From Advenella sp. FME57 (GTDB taxonomy: Bacteria > Pseudomonadota > Gammaproteobacteria > Burkholderiales > Burkholderiaceae_B), in assembly GCF_014897675.1 (NCBI RefSeq), contig NZ_JABUXU010000001.1, positions 62,001-126,000 of the forward strand: DNA of 64,000 bases, written 5' to 3'. Below, piece after piece: positions 57,731-64,000 of the stretch (its first letter is position 1; every line of letters starts with the position of its first letter). The translations under genes and the position numbers were made by a program. The notes beneath the pieces were generated by a model. That model was not told the origin of the DNA and searched no databases. It was given only the letters and a program-made list of their open reading frames with translations.

Positions 57731-58698
57731 AGTCCACAAGAATGGCCGAACCTCAGCAAACGCAATTGGTGGACGAGGCGGTCAAATGGCTCGTGTTGAT
57801 GCATTCCGGGCGTTTCAATGAGGCCGATGCGCAGCGCTGCGCTCACTGGCGTGGGCAAAGCCCCGAACATCAACGGGTCTGGGAAAGCGTAGAGAAACTG
57901 AACCGACAATTCGATTCCGTGCCTGGCTCGCTGGCCATGCCAGTATTGAACCGGCCCCGCGTTTCCGAAAATCGTCGCATGATGCTCAAAACTATTGCGC
58001 TGGCCATTACAGCGCCTTCGGCGATGTGGATCGGTTACCGGGCCATCCCCTGGGATTCCCTCAATGCCCAGTACCGCACCGGCACGGGCGAACGCCGGGA
58101 CGTGGCGCTGGCGGACGGAAGCCAGCTCAGCCTTAATACGTCAAGCGCTGTGGACGTCGTCTTCGATGCCAGGCAGCGGCTGGTGTTGCAACGCTCGGGA
58201 GAAATTCATATCCAGACGGCACACGGCCCTCAGGCTGGTGCGCGTCCCTTTGTGGTCAAAACGCAGCAAGGCAGCCTGCAGGCATTGGGTACCCGCTTCG
58301 TCGTGCGCTGTACGCCTGACCGTACCCGGTTGACTGTGCTGGACGGTGCCGTTCAGGTGCAGCCACTGCATTGGTCCGAGACTCATATCGTCCCGGCGGG
58401 GCAGGAACTGGATTTCAGCGCAGATCGCTTGGGCGCCAAGGTGCCCGCATTGCCCGGCGCCGGACAATGGGTGCAAGGTGTACTGTATGCCGAGCAAATG
58501 AGGCTTGCCGATTTTGTGGCCGAACTCGCACGGTATCGCCCGGGTATTTTGCGATGTGATTCGTCTGTGGCCGATATTCCAGTATCGGGCGCCTTCCAAC
58601 TGAATAATACGGACCGAATTCTTGAGGCGCTTGCCCAGACTCTGCCGGTGCAGATCCAGTTTCGCACCCGTTACTGGGTAACCGTTGCAGCACGGTAG
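57727..58698 (+). CDS. fecR: FecR-type transmembrane anti-sigma regulator
   Basis: 323 residues from GTG 57727, overlapping the fecI stop (GTGA); ATG 57742 is an alternative. N-terminal sigma-binding domain (EAVKWLVLMHSGRFNEADAQRCAHWRGQSPEHQRVWE), one weak membrane segment near 85-105 (MMLKTIALAITAPSAMWIGY), then the periplasmic FecR domain YRTGTGERRDVALADGSQLSLNTSSAVDV and RLADFVAELARYRPG. It passes the receptor signal across the inner membrane to FecI. Confidence 0.94.
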   Translation: MKSTRMAEPQQTQLVDEAVKWLVLMHSGRFNEADAQRCAHWRGQSPEHQRVWESVEKLNRQFDSVPGSLAMPVLNRPRVSENRRMMLKTIALAITAPSAMWIGYRAIPWDSLNAQYRTGTGERRDVALADGSQLSLNTSSAVDVVFDARQRLVLQRSGEIHIQTAHGPQAGARPFVVKTQQGSLQALGTRFVVRCTPDRTRLTVLDGAVQVQPLHWSETHIVPAGQELDFSADRLGAKVPALPGAGQWVQGVLYAEQMRLADFVAELARYRPGILRCDSSVADIPVSGAFQLNNTDRILEALAQTLPVQIQFRTRYWVTVAAR

Positions 58699-58812
58699 CG
58701 GTAGTTTTTGCGGAAAAGAAAAAAATTTCAATTATTTTGTCCTGTTTTTACAACTGGCCTGTCATGTCTATAAGAACCTCAATTTACTGACTTTGTGACA
58801 GGAACTTTTTTC

Positions 58813-61341
58813 ATGGCTGATCTGACTTCAGATTCCAATTTGCTTGAACGTGCGTGTGGCGCACGGCGTCGCATTAGCGCTGCTGTGCTGGGCGCCTTGT
58901 CTGCGCTGGGCCTGGCCGCCACGCTGGCGCCTGCACCGGTCTGGGCCGCCGAACCCAGCACGGCGCAGGCGCGTAACACGTACAATATTGCTCGCGGTGA
59001 ACTGGGACCCGCGTTGCTCAGTTATGCGGGGCAGGCCGGCGTCAATTTGAGCATCGATATGGATGCCACCCGCGGCCTGAAAACGCAAGGGCTGACTGGC
59101 CAGCATTCTGTACAGGGTGGCTTTGAGCGACTGCTGGCCGGTACCGGCCTACGCATACGAAAGGTAGGAGATGGCAACTATACGCTGGACACTGCTGTGG
59201 CGCCTGTTGCTGCCACGCCGGTCGTGTCTGCAGTGCAGCAGACAACAGCGCCTGTGACCGAATTGTCTGCCATTACCGTGACCGCGCGTACACAAAGTGA
59301 TTTGATGTCGCCCACCCGACAGGTTGCCGTCATTGACCGGGAGCAGCTGGATACATTGCGTGCCGGATCCGACAGTGTGGCCACCGTATTGAGTAAAGTG
59401 CTGCCAGGCATGGCTGACTCCAGTCATACCATTACCGATTATGGCCAAACCCTGCGCGGTCGCAATATGCTGATCCTGGTTGACGGTATCCCCTTGAATA
59501 CCAACCGTGATTCTTCGCGTAACCTTGCCAATATCAATCCTGCCGATATTGAGCAAATCGAAGTACTGCGTGGCAGTAGCGCTATCTACGGCAGCGGTGC
59601 GGCCGGTGGTATTGTGTCCATACGCACCAGGGGATACGACGGCGAGCCTCGTGCCGAGACCACGGTTTCGGCGACGACACCATTGTCCCGCCTGGGCGCA
59701 GCAGGCCTGGGCGGCGGCGTGCAGCATTATTTTTCCGGTGGCAATGACAAAATCGATTATTCGCTTAGTCTGGGCGCCAGCCATACAGGTGGGTCGTACG
59801 ATGCACGCGGTACACGCCTGGCTCCGGAACCGAGCCAGGGCGATCTTTTTGATTCGAATATCTACAATATGTCCGGCAAAGTAGGTCTGCAAATTGATGA
59901 GAATCAACGCCTGCAGTTGTCTCTGAGCCACTATGACGCAAAACAGAATACCGACTACGCGTCCGACCCAAGTGTCGCCCGGCAGCCGCCCGGCAGCACC
60001 GGCGCGCGAAGTATCCGGGGACTGGAGCTGGACCAGCAGAATCGCATCCGCAATACGATGGCCAGCCTTGAGTATCAAAACCGTGACATTGCTGGCAGCA
60101 CCCTGGCCGCACAAATTTACTATCGCGACTTTTTCACACGCTTTGCCCCCTTTGATGCACGCGGCGTATCTGTCAGGGGTGCCAACGTGGACCAGGTAAC
60201 GCAAAAATCAAGCGTATTCGGCGGTCGCCTGACCATCAAGACGCCATTGACGTCCGACAAGAAGACACAGTTGACCTGGGGTCTGGATTTCAACGAAGAG
60301 CGCAGTGAAATGCCGCTGGACGTGTTTGATCCCTACGAATATGACAGAAGCGGCGGTTTGCATTTTCGCAAAATCGACTCGCTGACCTACATGCCGCCGA
60401 TCACGACACGCAGCATCGGCGCGTTTGCCCAGCTGGAGCATCGTTTTAACGAACACTGGGCGGTGCAGGGCGGGGCACGGTATGATCGCGCCAGTGTACG
60501 TTTTGACGACTTTACCCCATTGTCGCAATCGCGTGTGGCCAATCCGGGGCGGGTATCCGGTGGAACGGTCCATTATGGCGCCTGGAGCTATAACGCTGGT
60601 GTCGTTTATACACCAGTCAAAGGTCAGGAGTTCTATGCGTCCTTCAGCCAGGGTTTTGAACTTCCCGACGTGGGCGTCCAGGTGCGAAATGCCACGCCGG
60701 CCTTCAATTTTGGCGCTTCAAATCTGGAGCCTGTAAAAACCGATACCTTTGAGCTGGGTTGGCGCGGGACATTTTCCAACGTCGCTGCAAACCTGACCGT
60801 ATTTCAGTCGAAATCGGATCTGGGCGCGCTGCAAAGTTTCAATAATGGCCTGACGCTGCTGCGAACCAAAGAGCGCATTTATGGGATCGAAGGCGGACTG
60901 GATTATTACAGCGATGATAATCAGTGGGCACTGGGTGGTACGTTCACATGGATGAAAGGTGAAGAAAAACCGGAAGGCAAGGGCAGTTACCAGAACATGA
61001 CCGGGTATCGCATTCCACCATTGAAATTGACCGCCTATGTGGAATACACACCCTCTGCGAAATGGAGTCACCGGATACAGGCGACGCATTTTGCGTCGAA
61101 AGACTATCGACTGGACGAAAAAACCAGTTTCGGCCGCTGGGAAACCTCGGGCTACACAACGGTCGATCTGATCAGCCGATGGACGATTGATGATAAAAAC
61201 AAAGTGACATTTGGCATCCAGAACGCGCTGAACCGCCACTACTATCCCTTGTATAGTCAACTGATGCGCAATAGCAACAACACCAGTCGGCTGCCGGCGG
61301 CAGGGGCGGTATTGAATGTCAGCTATACCCATCGCTGGTAG
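58813..61341 (+). CDS. TonB-dependent transducer receptor (FecA-like)
   Basis: 842 residues from ATG 58813 (AGGAA 9 bases upstream; GTG 58795 also in frame). Signal peptide ends near VWAAEP. An STN signalling domain follows (YNIARGELGPALLSYAGQAGVNLSIDM ... GLTGQHSVQGGFERLLAGTGLRI), then TonB box ELSAITVTA, plug (RQVAVIDREQLDTL ... LVDGIPLNTNRD ... VLRGSSAIYGSGAAGGIVSI) and a 22-strand barrel ending VSYTHRW. The STN domain and fecIR upstream mean it signals its own induction. The siderophore cannot be told from sequence alone. Confidence 0.95.
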   Translation: MADLTSDSNLLERACGARRRISAAVLGALSALGLAATLAPAPVWAAEPSTAQARNTYNIARGELGPALLSYAGQAGVNLSIDMDATRGLKTQGLTGQHSVQGGFERLLAGTGLRIRKVGDGNYTLDTAVAPVAATPVVSAVQQTTAPVTELSAITVTARTQSDLMSPTRQVAVIDREQLDTLRAGSDSVATVLSKVLPGMADSSHTITDYGQTLRGRNMLILVDGIPLNTNRDSSRNLANINPADIEQIEVLRGSSAIYGSGAAGGIVSIRTRGYDGEPRAETTVSATTPLSRLGAAGLGGGVQHYFSGGNDKIDYSLSLGASHTGGSYDARGTRLAPEPSQGDLFDSNIYNMSGKVGLQIDENQRLQLSLSHYDAKQNTDYASDPSVARQPPGSTGARSIRGLELDQQNRIRNTMASLEYQNRDIAGSTLAAQIYYRDFFTRFAPFDARGVSVRGANVDQVTQKSSVFGGRLTIKTPLTSDKKTQLTWGLDFNEERSEMPLDVFDPYEYDRSGGLHFRKIDSLTYMPPITTRSIGAFAQLEHRFNEHWAVQGGARYDRASVRFDDFTPLSQSRVANPGRVSGGTVHYGAWSYNAGVVYTPVKGQEFYASFSQGFELPDVGVQVRNATPAFNFGASNLEPVKTDTFELGWRGTFSNVAANLTVFQSKSDLGALQSFNNGLTLLRTKERIYGIEGGLDYYSDDNQWALGGTFTWMKGEEKPEGKGSYQNMTGYRIPPLKLTAYVEYTPSAKWSHRIQATHFASKDYRLDEKTSFGRWETSGYTTVDLISRWTIDDKNKVTFGIQNALNRHYYPLYSQLMRNSNNTSRLPAAGAVLNVSYTHRW

Positions 61342-61444
61342 CCTGACGGGCAAGGACAGCGTGCCTGGCGGCCCTGTGCCTGGGCTGCGGGCGCGAAAGC
61401 CGAGGCTGCCGTGACGGCGTGCGGGCACAACACCGGCACACTGA

Positions 61445-62065
<621 letters not shown>

Positions 62066-62067
62066 CC

Positions 62068-63081
62068 ATGAACAATGCTTCTTCCCTTGGCAAAAAGGAA
62101 AGTATTAAAGAACAGTTGAATGACGCCCAGATTCTGTTCGATGAGGCCGATGATGTTGCGTATCAGCCGACGCGCTACACGAAAAAACTGCAGGTCTATA
62201 CCATGTCGCCGTCAGGGTATGTGCAGGACCCTGAAGTATTGAAGCGCGCTGTCAAGAACCTGAAAAGATCCAGAGTCAAAGTCACGGTGGACAAGGCTGC
62301 GCTGTCGCGGGATATGCGGTTTGGTGGCGACGATGAGAATCGGCTTGCTGCCATCGCCCGTGCTGCAAAACATTCGAGCGATATTGTCATGCCCACCCGC
62401 GGCGGCTATGGGCTAAGCCGAATACTGCATCGTATAGACTGGAAACTGCTCGAACGCAATCCAAAGCGGTATGTCGGGTTCAGTGACTTTACCGCCTTCA
62501 ACCTTGCCTTGCTGGCAAAAACCGGCATGAGCAGTTATACCGGTCCCAATATGCTGGATTTCGGCAAGGAAACGGTAGACGAACTTACTTATGACATCTT
62601 TCTTGAGGTCATGCACGGTGAGTTGGAAATTCTCAGTTTCGAGTCCGAAGGCTCGGATGCGGTCGACACCCGCGGCACGTTATGGGGCGGCAATCTGGCC
62701 ATGGTTGCGTCTTTGGTGGGTACGCCTTATCTTCCCAAAATCAAGAACGGCATTTTGTTCCTGGAGGATGTCGGCGAATACCCCTTCCGGGTTGAACGCA
62801 TGCTGACACAGCTGCTGCATGCCGGCGTACTGGCCCGGCAAAAGGCGATTGTGCTAGGGCATTTTACCGAGTACAAACTCAGTGCTCAGGACAAGGGTTT
62901 TGATATGCCCGAGGTCGTGCGATGGCTGCGCGCCAATACAGGCCTGCCCGTCGTGGGCGGACTGCCTTACGGCCACGGCGACGTGCGTGTTACGCTGCCA
63001 ATTGGCAAAAAGGTCGGTCTGGCCACCGAGGCAGATATGGCCTATCTGGTGATTGACGATCACCACCACGATCATCATTAA
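62068..63081 (+). CDS. ldcA: LD-carboxypeptidase (LdcA family)
   Basis: 337 residues from ATG 62068 (AGGA 10 bases upstream). Removes the terminal D-Ala from muropeptide tetrapeptides in cell-wall recycling. Family S66 motifs: YTMSPSGYV at the start, PTRGGYGLSRIL, YVGFSDFTAFN with the nucleophile Ser, GNLAMVASLVGTPY, LEDVGEYPFRVERML with Glu and LGHF with His. About 35 residues at the N-terminus are extra (LNDAQILFDEADD). The tail DDHHHDHH is a potential metal-binding tag. Confidence 0.9.
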   Translation: MNNASSLGKKESIKEQLNDAQILFDEADDVAYQPTRYTKKLQVYTMSPSGYVQDPEVLKRAVKNLKRSRVKVTVDKAALSRDMRFGGDDENRLAAIARAAKHSSDIVMPTRGGYGLSRILHRIDWKLLERNPKRYVGFSDFTAFNLALLAKTGMSSYTGPNMLDFGKETVDELTYDIFLEVMHGELEILSFESEGSDAVDTRGTLWGGNLAMVASLVGTPYLPKIKNGILFLEDVGEYPFRVERMLTQLLHAGVLARQKAIVLGHFTEYKLSAQDKGFDMPEVVRWLRANTGLPVVGGLPYGHGDVRVTLPIGKKVGLATEADMAYLVIDDHHHDHH

Positions 63082-63198
63082 TATTGATGATTACCGGCAC
63101 CGCACACGGCGGTGCGTGCAAGATACGAACAACGCGTTCTGCTGTTATGAACGCGTTTGGCATTTTTTATAACCCCATTCAAGGCATCAAATACAGTC

Positions 63199-64000
63199 GT
63201 GATTTCTACCGCTAATTTAACCATTCAGTTTGGCCCCAAGCCTCTTTTCGAAAATGTCAGCGTCAAGTTTGGAGGAGGCAATCGCTACGGCCTGATCGGT
63301 GCGAACGGATCGGGCAAGTCCACTTTCATGAAAATCATCGGTGGCGATCTGGAACCATCTTCGGGCAATGTCTCGCTGGACCCAGGCGTTCGCCTGGGCA
63401 AGTTGCGCCAGGATCAGTTTGCGTTCGAAGATATGCGGGTGCTGGACGTGGTGATGATGGGGCATGAGGAAATGTGGCAGGCCATGCACGAGCGTGATGC
63501 CATTTATGCCAATCTGGAAGCGACCGATGATGACTACATGCGCGCGGCCGAACTTGAAGCCAAGTTTGCCGAATATGATGGATACACGGCTGAAGCCCGC
63601 GCCGGCGAATTACTGCTTGGCCTGGATATACCGGTAGAGCAGCATAACCAGCCGATGCGCGAGATTGCGCCAGGCTGGAAGCTGCGCGTGCTGCTGGCGC
63701 AGGCGCTGTTTTCCAATCCTGATGTATTGCTGCTGGACGAACCGACCAATAACCTGGACATCAATACAATCCGCTGGCTCGAAGGGGTGCTCAATGGCTA
63801 TCAGAGCACCATGATTATTATCAGTCACGACCGGCATTTCCTGAATCAGGTATGTACCCATATGGCAGATCTGGATTATGGTGAAATCCGCCTGTATCCC
63901 GGCACCTATGATGACTACATGCTGGCTTCAACACAGGCGCGCCAGCGTCTGGTATCGGACAACGCCAAGGCTAAGGAACGGGTTGTCGAGCTGCAGGATT
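63199..64000 (+). CDS. ybiT: ABC-F ATPase YbiT, 3' end outside window
   Basis: First 267 codons from GTG 63199; the gene runs out of the window. Cytosolic two-domain ATPase thought to act on ribosomes. The match to E. coli YbiT is strong: [40 protein letters not shown] (Walker A at residues 34-42), RQDQFAFED, the atypical signature [15 protein letters not shown] in place of [16 protein letters not shown] and [10 protein letters not shown], then the start of the linker. Confidence 0.95.
   Translation, partial: MISTANLTIQFGPKPLFENVSVKFGGGNRYGLIGANGSGKSTFMKIIGGDLEPSSGNVSLDPGVRLGKLRQDQFAFEDMRVLDVVMMGHEEMWQAMHERDAIYANLEATDDDYMRAAELEAKFAEYDGYTAEARAGELLLGLDIPVEQHNQPMREIAPGWKLRVLLAQALFSNPDVLLLDEPTNNLDINTIRWLEGVLNGYQSTMIIISHDRHFLNQVCTHMADLDYGEIRLYPGTYDDYMLASTQARQRLVSDNAKAKERVVELQD

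Overview
The window looks like the chromosome of a betaproteobacterium of the family Alcaligenaceae (a Bordetella/Advenella-type genome; the genus is inference). The signs are the tig-clpP-clpX-lon order, a permease-less PTS (EIIA-Man/HPr/EI) beside gshB, glnK-amtB next to ubiK and comM, and mid-range GC. There is no rRNA, CRISPR array, large prophage or complete insertion sequence.

Layout. 1-6 kb: ATP-dependent proteolysis and folding (tig, clpP, clpX, lon), with an intrinsic terminator between clpP and clpX and a sigma-32-like promoter before lon. 6-8 kb: two envelope proteins on the minus strand. 7.8-10.5 kb: thrS-infC, preceded by a candidate threonine leader-peptide attenuator; infC appears to start at AUC. 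10.6-19.6 kb: gshB, the regulatory PTS, amtB and glnK under a clear sigma-54/NtrC control region, an alanine-rich lipoprotein, ubiK and comM. 19.9-24.8 kb: rpmI-rplT-pheST-ihfA-merR. 25-28.7 kb: lactate dehydrogenase, secreted proteins and a small DUF4142-cupredoxin-ECF sigma operon.

28.7-32.1 kb holds a compact integrative element of about 3.4 kb inserted in tRNA-Pro(GGG). It is bounded by perfect 65-bp direct repeats, carries paired 9-bp repeats inside both ends, and encodes only a P4-type integrase plus two unrecognised AT-rich cargo genes, one membrane and one exported. This is the most distinctive accessory system seen here. 32.4-44 kb is a mosaic of small envelope proteins, a methyltransferase, a helicase IV-like protein, dinB, yqeY, a degenerate esterase and pbpG.

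44.4-53 kb is purine synthesis (purL, guaB, guaA, the last two separated by a hydrolase on the other strand). 53-55 kb is a toxin-antitoxin spot: intact vapBC-like genes beside a truncated mazE/mazF-like remnant. 55-56.7 kb: a MarR regulator and an MFS exporter. 57.1-61.3 kb: a Fur-controlled fecI-fecR-TonB receptor system for iron. The window ends with tadA, an LdcA-type carboxypeptidase and the first part of the ABC-F gene ybiT.
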